From: Helicobacteraceae bacterium
GTDB lineage: Bacteria; Campylobacterota; Campylobacteria; Campylobacterales; Sulfurimonadaceae
Assembly: GCA_947498025.1 (NCBI GenBank)
Contig: CANMJR010000016.1
Location: 1 to 58,153, forward strand
Reading direction: 5' to 3'
DNA: 58,153 bases
Position numbers and translations under genes: made by a program. The notes beneath the pieces are model-generated. The model was not told the origin of the DNA. It was given only the letters and a program-made list of their open reading frames with translations, and did not search any database. Of the stretch, positions 43,170-53,061 are shown piece after piece (within the stretch, counting starts at the first letter, position 1; every line of letters starts with the position of its first letter).

Positions 43170-45419
43170 GTGCAAAGATATATAGATTTTCTCGACAGAT
43201 ATAAATACATAATTTTAGTTTTAACAACGCTTATGGTTGCTTTGTTTTCAATAGCCTTAAAAGATTTGGCGTATGAGGGAAGTTACAAAATATGGTTTGA
43301 TAAAGAGTCTAAAATCTTAAAAGAGTATGAGCATTTCAGAACTACTTTTAGCGGTGACGACACTTTTATAGTGGCTTTTAAAGATGAGAACGGAATATTT
43401 AATCAAAAAGCGGTTACTACAATTTTGGCTCTAACAGATGCGTTTAAAAAAATTGACGGTGTCAGAAAGGTAAACAGCCTAACAAATTATCAGTATATAA
43501 GTTCGCAGGATGATGAAATAATTGTAGAGGATTTTATAAAAGATTTCAATAATTTAGAAAAGAAAAGCGTACTTGCCGTAAATGACAAACTTATACTCAA
43601 TCAGCTGATAGATAAAGAGGGTTTAAGCACCGCGATTGCAGTTCAACTCTCAAACGAGAGCGGGGCAAATGAAGAGGTGAATATCTATGTCATGCGAGCG
43701 ATACAAGATATAACTGACGCTTTGAGCAAAAAGAGCGGATACAAGTTTTATATTACGGGTGCACCTGCGATTACAGCCTCGTTGGTGACAATTTCACAAA
43801 GCGATGCTATTGTGCTCATGCCATTGGCGGTAATTATGGTTTTGGCATTACTGTTTACACTTTTTAGAACTTATTTAGGTGTTTTAGTTCCTTCGATTGT
43901 AATAGTTTTTACTTTTTTATTGGTGCTTAGCATACAGGTATTGCTTGGATATAAACTCAATAATTTTACGGTAAATATTCCTTCTTTTGTAACAGCTATT
44001 GCCATCGCAGATGCAATGCACCTTTACCTCGCATGGGTATTTTACAGAAGTAAAAATATAAATAATAAAGAAGCATTAATCACAGCATTTCAAAACAATA
44101 TCAAGCCGGTTGCTTTGACCTCTTTTACCACTGCATCTGGATTTGCGTCTCTTGGACTAAGTGCAATAGAACCAATTGCAACATTAGGTATAGCCATAAC
44201 GGCTGCCGCTGTTATCGCATTTGTCTTAACTGTTACACTAATACCTGTGCTTTTATTGATATTTGGAGAAAAACATAAGGTAAAACCATTAAAGTTTTTA
44301 AATCTTTTTCACACAAAAGGGTATGGTGCTTTTATAGTAAAACATGATAAAAAAATAGTTTACAGCTTTGGTCTCTTATTTCTCTTTTTTGCTTATGGGC
44401 TTAGTTTTATCAAAGTAGATAGTAACAGTATAAAATATTTCTCTGTAGATACAGCAGTAAGAAGTGGAAGTGATTTTATAGAGAAGAATTTAACAGGCTC
44501 TATGGTTTACGAGATAGTCTTAGATTCCAAACAAAAAGAGGGCGTAAAAAATCCAGAGTTTTTAAACACAGTCGTTAGGTTTGAGAATGATTTAAGAGCA
44601 GAGTATAAAAATATAAGATTTACAACCTCTTTAAAAGATATAGTTGTCCGGATGCAAGAAGTCTTAGATGAAAAATCTTTACATGACATACCGCAAGATA
44701 AAAACCTTGTTGCACAATATCTCTTACTTTACTCCATGAGTTTGCCACAGGGAATGGAGATAAACGACAAAATAGATACAAGTGAACAGTTCTTAAGACT
44801 TTCTATCAATACGAATCTTGTAAACACATCCAAAGATTTAGAGATGATTGCGTGGATTAAAAAATGGTGGGAGATAAATAGCTCATTTAGTGCAGATGTG
44901 CAGGGTCAAACTGCCATCTTTGCCTACATGCAGTCAAGTTTAACAAATACGCTTGTACTCTCCATAACTACAACTTTGTTTACCATAGCTCCTTTGATGT
45001 ATCTGATATTTAGGAATTTTAAAATTTTATTGATTTTTATAGTTCCAAATATCGCTCCAATTATTTTCGTTGCTGGTGTTATGGGATATTTGAACATTAA
45101 TATAGACTTGGGAATAGCTATTTCTGCTTCCATTATTTTGGGGATAGCAGTAGATGATACAATCCATTTTTTCAGTAAATTTTTTGATGCCATCAAAATA
45201 AAAACATTTGAGGAGAGTATAGATTATGTTATCAGCCATAGTGGAAATGCCATGATACTTACGACTTTTATATTGTCTTTCACTTTTGCACTTTTTGGCT
45301 TGAGCAGTTTTATACCAAATGTGAATTTTGCCATAGTAACAGTTGTGGCTTTAAATATGGCGGTGTTATTTGATTTAGTGCTTTTACCTGCATTACTAAG
45401 TGTTTTTATGAGAAGATAA
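43170..45419 (+). CDS. RND/MMPL-family exporter
   Basis: From the GTG at 43170 (GGGTGG site) the product is 749 aa; an earlier TTG at 43137 overlaps the preceding gene. Two repeats of six helices are visible with large periplasmic loops at about 35-200 and 420-590. The membrane part has VTAIAIADAMHLYLAWVFY in repeat 1 and LGIAVDDTIHFFSKFFDA in repeat 2, the Asp-bearing proton-relay helices of the MMPL/HpnN-type RND family. It probably uses the proton gradient to move lipids or hydrophobic compounds, together with the LolA-like and outer-membrane partners. Confidence 0.9.
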   Translation: MQRYIDFLDRYKYIILVLTTLMVALFSIALKDLAYEGSYKIWFDKESKILKEYEHFRTTFSGDDTFIVAFKDENGIFNQKAVTTILALTDAFKKIDGVRKVNSLTNYQYISSQDDEIIVEDFIKDFNNLEKKSVLAVNDKLILNQLIDKEGLSTAIAVQLSNESGANEEVNIYVMRAIQDITDALSKKSGYKFYITGAPAITASLVTISQSDAIVLMPLAVIMVLALLFTLFRTYLGVLVPSIVIVFTFLLVLSIQVLLGYKLNNFTVNIPSFVTAIAIADAMHLYLAWVFYRSKNINNKEALITAFQNNIKPVALTSFTTASGFASLGLSAIEPIATLGIAITAAAVIAFVLTVTLIPVLLLIFGEKHKVKPLKFLNLFHTKGYGAFIVKHDKKIVYSFGLLFLFFAYGLSFIKVDSNSIKYFSVDTAVRSGSDFIEKNLTGSMVYEIVLDSKQKEGVKNPEFLNTVVRFENDLRAEYKNIRFTTSLKDIVVRMQEVLDEKSLHDIPQDKNLVAQYLLLYSMSLPQGMEINDKIDTSEQFLRLSINTNLVNTSKDLEMIAWIKKWWEINSSFSADVQGQTAIFAYMQSSLTNTLVLSITTTLFTIAPLMYLIFRNFKILLIFIVPNIAPIIFVAGVMGYLNINIDLGIAISASIILGIAVDDTIHFFSKFFDAIKIKTFEESIDYVISHSGNAMILTTFILSFTFALFGLSSFIPNVNFAIVTVVALNMAVLFDLVLLPALLSVFMRR

Positions 45420-45423
45420 AGTA

Positions 45424-45449
45424 TTAATAGCAGAAAACTCTGCTATTAA
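45424..45449. terminator. bidirectional hairpin between the RND exporter and nifU
   Basis: TTAATAGCAGA-aaac-TCTGCTATTAA is a perfect 11-bp stem lying between two convergent genes and overlapping the stop codon of nifU by a few bases. No long T-run follows on either strand, but position and symmetry fit a shared terminator. Confidence 0.65.
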
Positions 45450-46420
45450 ATAGGGAGAACGCGGATTCTTTTAGAGAGTTTTTCTTTTAAAGTTGCTTCT
45501 ATTGCGTAAAGTGTACCAGTTGAAGAGGAAGCACAACCGTTACATGCACCCAAATAGCGGATGTAAATGTCTATATATTCATCCCCTTTTTTGATGTCGA
45601 TAACTTCCATATTTCCGCCGTCCATTACCAAAAATTGGCGAACATTTTCATCTACAACCGCATCTACTGCTTTGATTTGTTGCACTAAAGTCATGTTTTC
45701 AAAGTCGCCTGTAGCCCCTGCGTCCGCCGCAGCTTTCATCTTCTCTTCGTCCATCTCACGACGAGTATCTGCTAAGATATCTACAAGATAATACTCTCTT
45801 GCTTCATGCCCACCAGGTTTAATACAAGATTTACAAAAACCACCTGCTTTTGTGTAATCTGTAATTTGCTCGATTGTCTTAAGGTCATTAAGTCTGATAA
45901 CTTCTTTGAGCGTACCTAAACTCACACGCGCACATTCACAAACTATGATTTCTGTCTCAAAAGTTGAAGCGTCCACGCCCTTATAGAGTCCTGCTGCTTT
46001 TTTGATAACATCATACGCCATAACAGAACAGTGCATTTTTTGAGGTGGAACAGCTGGAATTTCAGGGCTATCACGAAGAGCAAACTCAACATCGATATTT
46101 GTAATTTTTACAGCTTGATCAACTGTTTTGCCGATACAAAGTTCTGTCATTACATCCGACGAGGCTATCGCAGTTCCACATCCAAAACTTTTAAATTTCG
46201 AGTTTACGATTGTGTCTGTTTTTGGGTCAATTTCCCAGTACAAGCGCACCGCATCCCCACAACTCTCCGCACCAAAATCGGCAACAATCAGCTTGTTTCC
46301 GCGTGCCTCTGCATCCGCTTCAAAAATCTCACCTTGATGCTGTGGATTATTCATTAAAGTTGTTACTTTGTTAGAGTACGCATCCCAGAGAGAAGCGCCT
46401 AATAAATCATTTTTTGCCAT
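45446..46420 (-). CDS. nifU: NifU iron-sulfur cluster scaffold
   Basis: The product is 324 aa, full length for the three-part NifU. The N-terminal IscU-like part (about 1-125) has SCGDAVRLYWEI and FGCGTAIASSDVM; the middle BFD-like [2Fe-2S] part has CECARVSLG and GGFCKSCI (four Cys); the C-terminal NifU domain (about 240-324) has GACNGCASS with the CxxC. In Campylobacterota NifU with NifS serves general Fe-S assembly. It lies 25 bases downstream of nifS. Confidence 0.95.
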   Translation of the reverse strand: MAKNDLLGASLWDAYSNKVTTLMNNPQHQGEIFEADAEARGNKLIVADFGAESCGDAVRLYWEIDPKTDTIVNSKFKSFGCGTAIASSDVMTELCIGKTVDQAVKITNIDVEFALRDSPEIPAVPPQKMHCSVMAYDVIKKAAGLYKGVDASTFETEIIVCECARVSLGTLKEVIRLNDLKTIEQITDYTKAGGFCKSCIKPGGHEAREYYLVDILADTRREMDEEKMKAAADAGATGDFENMTLVQQIKAVDAVVDENVRQFLVMDGGNMEVIDIKKGDEYIDIYIRYLGACNGCASSSTGTLYAIEATLKEKLSKRIRVLPI

Positions 46421-46445
46421 TTTCTTAGTTCCTTAATCTTTGTAT

Positions 46446-47663
<1,218 letters not shown>

Positions 47664-47793
47664 TTAGTTTTTAAATAAGACATATTTTGTCTGATTTGAG
47701 TTTTGATATGATAATGGCTTTGTTATTTGATAAAGCTTAAATGGAGCTGACCTATTATTTGATTTAAGGAATTAGGAAGCATTCACTGATGTT

Positions 47794-47887
47794 ACGCACT
47801 AAAACGAACTAGTCCGTTTTAGTGGCAGGGACAAATGTCCCTATAACCCCCTAAAGTTACGAAAAAACAAGTTTTTTCGAGAATCCT
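47794..47887 (-). repeat. dispersed structured repeat, copy 3 (reverse orientation)
   Basis: ACGCACTAAAACG ... CGTTTTAGTG, GGGAC-aaat-GTCCC, the CCCCCTAAAG block and CGAAAAA ... TTTTTCG ending GAGAATCCT follow in order. It fills the middle of the 274-base gap between the divergent nifS and the gene at 47929; the rest of the gap shows nothing else. Confidence 0.8.
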
Positions 47888-47928
47888 AATATAATGTCGG
47901 TAGTAAAAGTGTAAATCAAAGGAAAAAT

Positions 47929-48435
47929 ATGTGTAATTTTAACAAACAGAGCGAAGAGACAAAGGCACTGATTCATCTATTTATGAAAAAAAGTGCAGAG
48001 ACTATCGGCGGTGCTAATTTTCTTTTAGCACTCATAGAGGCTATGAAAAGTAAAAAACCAAATCCGCTCATGTTCTCGGCAAAACAGATAGCTTCAGAGA
48101 ATAGTATTATTAAGTGGAATAAAGTGGTATTTAAAGACAAAGTAACTGTTTTAGAGGAGATATTATACGCGCACAAAAGCTCAGAGGAGCCTAATTTTAA
48201 TATTTTGGCGAATGTAGGCGAGAAGAAGAAAAAAAATATCATTAACATGGTAAGAGCTTTAGCTCCTATTGAATTTGTAGTAACTCCGCAAAATCATAAA
48301 GACGGCGGTGGATTTAGTTTTAAGGTTTTTGAAACCATAGAAGATGATTTTGTAAAAATAAATCCTATCTTTGTTGCGATGTTCTTTTGCTCGGCAGAAT
48401 TTACAAAAAAAGCTTTAAACTACGAAATAGCATAA
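47929..48435 (+). CDS. hypothetical protein
   Basis: The product is 168 aa from an ATG with an AAGGAAAA site. It has no signal peptide or membrane helix. The first 60 residues are helical (ETKALIHLFMKKSAETIGG; FLLALIEAM), followed by a lysine-rich middle (GEKKKKNIINMVRAL) and a short beta-rich end. I do not recognise a family. It is separated from the kinase gene downstream by 78 bases and may or may not be co-transcribed with it. Confidence 0.65.
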   Translation: MCNFNKQSEETKALIHLFMKKSAETIGGANFLLALIEAMKSKKPNPLMFSAKQIASENSIIKWNKVVFKDKVTVLEEILYAHKSSEEPNFNILANVGEKKKKNIINMVRALAPIEFVVTPQNHKDGGGFSFKVFETIEDDFVKINPIFVAMFFCSAEFTKKALNYEIA

Positions 48436-48513
48436 AAATATTTAAAAACTGAGACCAAAAAGAGACCTCGTTTAGGTACTATAACCATTCATTAGTCATA
48501 TTAGGGGTTTCTT

Positions 48514-51153
48514 GTGAGTTTATTATCAGTTAGCAAAAAGCTAAATATTGCGATTGTCGGGGTATCACTAGTATCTTTGGTTGCCTCATTCTTGGTTCTC
48601 TCTTGGTATGGCGAAAAAATTAAATTAGATGTTTATAAATCAACAAGTAAAGAACTTCTAGTAAGCTTGAATGATAAAATTGATTGCAAAAATAGAGTTG
48701 GGATAACAAATGCGATTTCAATCGCAAATGATGAAAGAATAAATATCGCTTTAGCAACAAATGAGAGAAAATATGCCATAAATTCTCTTACAAATATTTC
48801 AGTAAGAATGAAAGAATATACAGAGTTTCAAAATATCAAAATTCACATTCACACAAAAGAGAACAAAGCATTTTTGCGAAATTGGGAACCTGAAAAATAT
48901 GGAGATGATTTAAGTTCATTCCGAGCGGCAGTTGTCGCTGTCAATAAAACTTTAAAACCAGTTGTTACTTTTGAACCGGGAAGGGCGGGTTTGAATTTAA
49001 GAGCTATTATCCCAATAATTGGTACAAAAGGAGAACATTTAGGCTCATTAGAGTTTATTCAAGGCATTGATTCTGTTGCAAAAGAGTTTGACAAAAATGC
49101 AACAGGTTTTTTGCTTTTAATGGATAGTAAAATTAATGAGATTATAAAAACCGGTGAAAATTTTCTCTTTACAAAGAGTGATAAATTCCAAAATTACATT
49201 ATCTCTCAAAAATTTGTAAATCAAGATTTTTTAAGTGATGCAAACAATATAGACATGCAAAAGCTTTTTAAAGAGAACTACTTAATCACTTCAAAATATT
49301 TTTATACCTACTCAAAAATAAAAGATTTTCAAGATAAAGAGTTAGGTGTTGTACTTTTGGCAAAGCCGCTCTCTCTTGTAAACAGCATTATTGATAAGTC
49401 TCAAACCCTGATTTATCTCGCTCTTTTTGGTGTCTTGATTATGGCAATAGCTATAACTTTTGTGATAATGTTGGCTGTAAAAAAATTGGTTACAAATCCG
49501 CTTAAAATATTTGAAGAGGGACTCTCAAGCTTCTTTTTGTTTTTACAAGGCAAAAAAGATTATACAAACAACATTGAAATAAACACGGATGATGAGTTTG
49601 GAAAAATGGCAAACTCTTTAAAAGAGAACATTGCAGTGAGTGCAAAGCTTCATGAAGAGATAAACGAGTTAAATACAAATTTAGAGGGCAAAGTCGAAGA
49701 AAAGACCAAAAAAATTGGTGCACTTTTAGATAATGCAGGTCAGGGATTTTTATCTTTTGGTTGTGATTTTATTGTTGATAGCGAACACTCTGCGGAGTGC
49801 AACAGATTTTTGGGTGAGGCAATAGCCGGTAAAAATATAGCCGAACTCCTCTTTTTGGATACAAACAAAAGAGAGTTTTTCAAAAATACCGTTTTAGACA
49901 TCCATGAGCTGCGCAACGATACAATCAAAAGCTCTCTTCTTTCTCTGTTGCCGAGTGAGATAATTTTAAAAAAAAGAGCTCTGAAATTGGAGTACAAATT
50001 CCTCGAAGACAGTAAATTAATGATGATTATTACAAATGTATCAGCACAAAAGAAACTTGAAAACAAGGTCAAAAAAGAGCAAGGGACTCTAAAAATGATT
50101 GTTGAGGTTGTGACGCAAAACGACATCTTTTCTGATACAAAAAGAGAGTATGAAAATTTTATAGCCACATGCAAAAGCGGATTGGACAGAACAAAAACTT
50201 CGCTTCATAATATAAATGAGATTTACAGAACAATTCATACATTTAAGGGTGCGTTTGCTCAGCTCTATATGAGTGATGTAGTTCTGTTTTTACACTCAAT
50301 AGAGAGTGAACTATCTGGCATGATAAAAGAGAATAAACATACAAATGAGAAACTGCTCTCCCTTTTAATAAAATCTGACTTCAAGTCCAACTTTGAAGAG
50401 GAGTTGGATATTATTAAAAATATTTTGGGTGATGATTTTTTCAATTCGCATGCTTTTGTGAAGATAGACCTCTCAACAATTAAAACTCTTGAAGCAAAAA
50501 TTAATAGCCTGTTTGAGCAGACAAATCTGACAACGCAAGAGGCAAAAGAGATAATCAACCAAGTCGCAAGCCTCTCCAACCAAAGCCTGTTGCAACTGTT
50601 AAAACAATATCCAACTTTAGTTGAGCAATTGGCTCAAAAGCTAGAAAAGGATATTTACGAACTTAAAATTATCGGTGATGCTAATTTGCTTATTTCAGGT
50701 GAGATAAAACCGTTTGTAAAATCACTTATTCATGTCTTTAGAAACGCTGTTGATCACGGCATCGAAGACCCTGATGCAAGGGATGAAAACGGCAAAGATT
50801 TACAGGGAACAATCTCTTGCAGTTTTAAAGAGATTGGCGATATTATCGAAATAATTATTTCGGATGACGGTGCAGGAATAAATAAAGAAGAGGTAAAAGC
50901 AAAAGCCTTAGAAAAAGGGCTCATTTCAAATGAGCAGATGAATACACTGAGTGATGATGAGATATATAGTTTTATTTTTAGTGAACAATTTTCTACAAAA
51001 GAGACCATTACCGATATTTCGGGGCGAGGTGTCGGGATGAACGCTGTTAAAGTAGAATTGGAAAAAATCGGCGGAACTATAAAAATAAATACTCAAGAGA
51101 ATAGCGGAACAACATTTATCTTTACAATACCAACACAAAAAGGAGAAATATAA
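48514..51153 (+). CDS. membrane-bound CheA-like kinase with periplasmic sensor and Hpt domain
   Basis: The product is 879 aa from a GTG with an AGGGG site. A membrane helix (about 11-31), a periplasmic Cache-like sensor (about 35-290; MKEYTEFQNIKIHIHTKENK), a second helix (about 295-318), a HAMP-like linker and coiled coil (about 320-405), a cryptic PAS-like region (about 405-520), an Hpt domain with the phosphorylated His at about 575 (RTIHTFKGAF) and a CheA-type ATPase domain (about 700-879; FRNAVDHGIED, SDDGAGI, SGRGVGMNAV). There is no CheW-like end and no receiver. It joins receptor and CheA in one chain; CheX and CheY follow at once. Confidence 0.88.
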   Translation: MSLLSVSKKLNIAIVGVSLVSLVASFLVLSWYGEKIKLDVYKSTSKELLVSLNDKIDCKNRVGITNAISIANDERINIALATNERKYAINSLTNISVRMKEYTEFQNIKIHIHTKENKAFLRNWEPEKYGDDLSSFRAAVVAVNKTLKPVVTFEPGRAGLNLRAIIPIIGTKGEHLGSLEFIQGIDSVAKEFDKNATGFLLLMDSKINEIIKTGENFLFTKSDKFQNYIISQKFVNQDFLSDANNIDMQKLFKENYLITSKYFYTYSKIKDFQDKELGVVLLAKPLSLVNSIIDKSQTLIYLALFGVLIMAIAITFVIMLAVKKLVTNPLKIFEEGLSSFFLFLQGKKDYTNNIEINTDDEFGKMANSLKENIAVSAKLHEEINELNTNLEGKVEEKTKKIGALLDNAGQGFLSFGCDFIVDSEHSAECNRFLGEAIAGKNIAELLFLDTNKREFFKNTVLDIHELRNDTIKSSLLSLLPSEIILKKRALKLEYKFLEDSKLMMIITNVSAQKKLENKVKKEQGTLKMIVEVVTQNDIFSDTKREYENFIATCKSGLDRTKTSLHNINEIYRTIHTFKGAFAQLYMSDVVLFLHSIESELSGMIKENKHTNEKLLSLLIKSDFKSNFEEELDIIKNILGDDFFNSHAFVKIDLSTIKTLEAKINSLFEQTNLTTQEAKEIINQVASLSNQSLLQLLKQYPTLVEQLAQKLEKDIYELKIIGDANLLISGEIKPFVKSLIHVFRNAVDHGIEDPDARDENGKDLQGTISCSFKEIGDIIEIIISDDGAGINKEEVKAKALEKGLISNEQMNTLSDDEIYSFIFSEQFSTKETITDISGRGVGMNAVKVELEKIGGTIKINTQENSGTTFIFTIPTQKGEI

Positions 51154-51154
51154 T

Positions 51155-51682
51155 ATGAAAGACAAAGAAGCCGGCGAGATAGAAACAGAGATTCTCTTGC
51201 CGATGTTAGAGAGAGCCATTAGCTTTTTAACGGATGACATGCAGATAAAAGTAACCTCTAATAGCGCAGAGGTTGTCTGCCCGAATCAGGTTGAGCTCAA
51301 AAAAAATACTGCAATGATTGGCACAGGCGGAAGTATTCAAGTTATTATTACCATGAGTTATGATGACCGATTGCTCGAAAAATTAGTAGAAGCATTTTTA
51401 GAGGGTGAGGAAGCCGGTGAAGATGAATTGGATGAAATCAGAGAGAGTGTCTCTTCTGAAATTGTAAATACAGTAGTAGGAAATGCTTTAACAAATCCGC
51501 TAGATGGCACAATGCTGACAATAACACCGCCTATTTTAATATATGAAGCAAAATCTCTTTTTAAACATAAAAGCTCTAGAATCGCGACCGCAATTGTAAC
51601 TACAGAATTCGGCGACATGCTTTTAACCGTTATCGGTCCAAAAGAATCTTTTGCTGATGCACTAAACTTCAAGGAACTCTAG
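51155..51682 (+). CDS. CheX-like phosphatase
   Basis: The product is 175 aa starting one base after the kinase stop, with an AAGGAG site inside the end of the kinase gene. It carries the CheC/CheX-type E-x-x-N motif in SSEIVNTVVGNALTNPL, and TGGSIQVIITMSYDD fits the fold. CheX proteins remove phosphate from CheY. Its place between the kinase and the CheY-like gene marks it as the off-switch of this pathway. Confidence 0.85.
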   Translation: MKDKEAGEIETEILLPMLERAISFLTDDMQIKVTSNSAEVVCPNQVELKKNTAMIGTGGSIQVIITMSYDDRLLEKLVEAFLEGEEAGEDELDEIRESVSSEIVNTVVGNALTNPLDGTMLTITPPILIYEAKSLFKHKSSRIATAIVTTEFGDMLLTVIGPKESFADALNFKEL

Positions 51683-51683
51683 A

Positions 51684-52100
51684 ATGCTAAATGTTTTGAT
51701 TGTTGATGATTCTTTAATCATTAGAAAGAATGTTAAAAAATATATTACCTCTCTTGGACACAATGTTGTCGGTGAGGCTCAAAACGGTGCACAGGCGATA
51801 GAAGCTTGCAAAAAACTCAAGCCGGACCTTATTACCATGGATATAACGATGCCGGACATGGATGGTATAACGGCTGTAAAAAATATAAGAGTATTTGACA
51901 AAGATGTAAATGTTATTATGGTAACTTCGCATGGGCAAGAGGAGATGATTGTCTCTTCACTCAAAGCCGGTGCAAAAGGGTATATCTTAAAGCCTGTGAG
52001 TGAAGAAAAGCTTGCCAAATCCATTGGAACTATATTTAAAGAGTACAACAAAGAAGAGGGTGATTCTGATGATGACCTTATGGATGATTTGGATGAATAA
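51684..52100 (+). CDS. CheY-like single-domain response regulator
   Basis: The product is 138 aa: VLIVDDSLIIRKNVKKY (acidic pocket), phospho-acceptor Asp at 53 (LITMDITMPDMDG), the conserved Thr/Ser in MVTSHG and Lys in YILKPV. A short acidic tail (EEGDSDDDLMDDLDE) replaces any output domain. One base separates it from the CheX-like gene. It should act by protein contact; the target is unknown. Confidence 0.93.
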   Translation: MLNVLIVDDSLIIRKNVKKYITSLGHNVVGEAQNGAQAIEACKKLKPDLITMDITMPDMDGITAVKNIRVFDKDVNVIMVTSHGQEEMIVSSLKAGAKGYILKPVSEEKLAKSIGTIFKEYNKEEGDSDDDLMDDLDE

Positions 52101-52111
52101 CTGACCTTGCG

Positions 52112-52128
52112 CACTTTTTATAAAAGTG
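52112..52128. terminator. hairpin after the cheY-like gene
   Basis: CACTTTT-tat-AAAAGTG lies 11 bases after the cheY-like stop. The flanking CCTTGCGCACTTT is almost the same as the sequence behind the HD-GYP gene at 7298-7310, so it is part of the repeat family or a reused terminator. Confidence 0.45.
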
Positions 52129-52136
52129 TGAAAAAT

Positions 52137-52231
52137 ACCTTGTAATTCTCGAAAAACAGAGTTTTTCGTAGCTTTAGGGGGTTGTAGGGACTTTAGTCCC
52201 TGCCACTAAAACGGACTTGTTCGTTTTAGTG
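52137..52231 (+). repeat. dispersed structured repeat, copy 4
   Basis: ACCTTGTAATTCTCG, the stem CGAAAAA-cagag-TTTTTCG, TAGCTTTAGGGGGTTGTAGG, GGGAC-tttA-GTCCC and CACTAAAACG ... CGTTTTAGTG follow in order. It occupies the gap between the convergent cheY-like and rsuA genes and comes within five bases of the rsuA stop. Confidence 0.85.
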
Positions 52232-52235
52232 TGTT

Positions 52236-52931
52236 TTAATCCATAGAATAATTAATAATTCTGTACTCAGCGGGGTTTAAATCTTCAATGCTGAAGGTTC
52301 CAAAATTGAGACGATGAAGCTTTAAAACTTTGTTCCCGACTGCTCCAAACATCCTTTTTACCTGGTGGTACCTCCCTTCACAAATTTCAAGTCTTACGAG
52401 TGTTGGATTAAGTATCTCCATCTTGGCAGGCAGAAGCGGCTTCTTCTCTCCGTTTAACATGAGCGTACCGCTTAAAAATATCTCTGCCTCATCCCCTCTG
52501 AGCGGTTGGGCAAGCGTAGCCTCATATATTTTAGAAATTTCACTTTTTGGACTTGTAAGCTTGTGATTTAACGCACCGTCATCTGTAAGCAATATTGCAC
52601 CTGTCGTGTCCATGTCAAGCCTGCCGATTGTAGAAATTTTTGAGTTTCTCTTTTGCCATCTCTGGGGTAAAAGCGAGTAGATGAGTATTCCGGCATCCTC
52701 ATGTGAACAGATTACACCGCTGGGTTTATTCATAAGAATCAGTAAACTCTCCGGGTCAAGCAGTTCATCTTCGACTGTAATATCGTTGTGATACGCTTTT
52801 TTAGTCGCATCATAAACCCGAACACCGCTAATAGAAACTCTAAATTTGTTTAAAAACTTTTTTGATTCGCTTCTCGTGCAATAACCCAAGCTAGAGAGGT
52901 GCGCATCGATTCTTTTGTAACTGTTTTGCAT
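52236..52931 (-). CDS. RsuA-family rRNA pseudouridine synthase
   Basis: The product is 231 aa. An N-terminal S4-like RNA-binding segment (RIDAHLSSLGYCTRSESKKF) is followed by the catalytic part with GRLDMDTTGAILLTDDGALN (Asp in the GRLD motif) and EGRYHQVKRMFGAVGN. It modifies a uridine in rRNA; RsuA type (16S) fits best, but RluB/E/F-like targets are possible. Confidence 0.9.
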   Translation of the reverse strand: MQNSYKRIDAHLSSLGYCTRSESKKFLNKFRVSISGVRVYDATKKAYHNDITVEDELLDPESLLILMNKPSGVICSHEDAGILIYSLLPQRWQKRNSKISTIGRLDMDTTGAILLTDDGALNHKLTSPKSEISKIYEATLAQPLRGDEAEIFLSGTLMLNGEKKPLLPAKMEILNPTLVRLEICEGRYHQVKRMFGAVGNKVLKLHRLNFGTFSIEDLNPAEYRIINYSMD

Positions 52932-53011
52932 TTTTTTACTTATCTCTTTAAACTCATTATTTTGAGAAATATTATCATTTTAAAATTATTTTACTCTTAA
53001 CTCCCAAATGG

Positions 53012-53017
53012 TATAAT
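53012..53017 (+). promoter_or_regulatory. -10 box of leuC
   Basis: TATAAT, preceded by AT-rich periodic tracts typical of Campylobacterota sigma-70 promoters, 44 bases upstream of the leuC ATG. A good AAGGAA ribosome site follows at about 53050. Confidence 0.55.
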
Positions 53018-53061
53018 CGCGAAATTAAATTGCGGATAAATAAAATTAAGGAATTTCACCT

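Noticed and set aside
47678-47692. AGACA-tattt-TGTCT upstream of nifS as an Fe-S regulator site
   Set aside because: Arms of five bases are too short to claim in AT-rich DNA, and no matching regulator is in the window.
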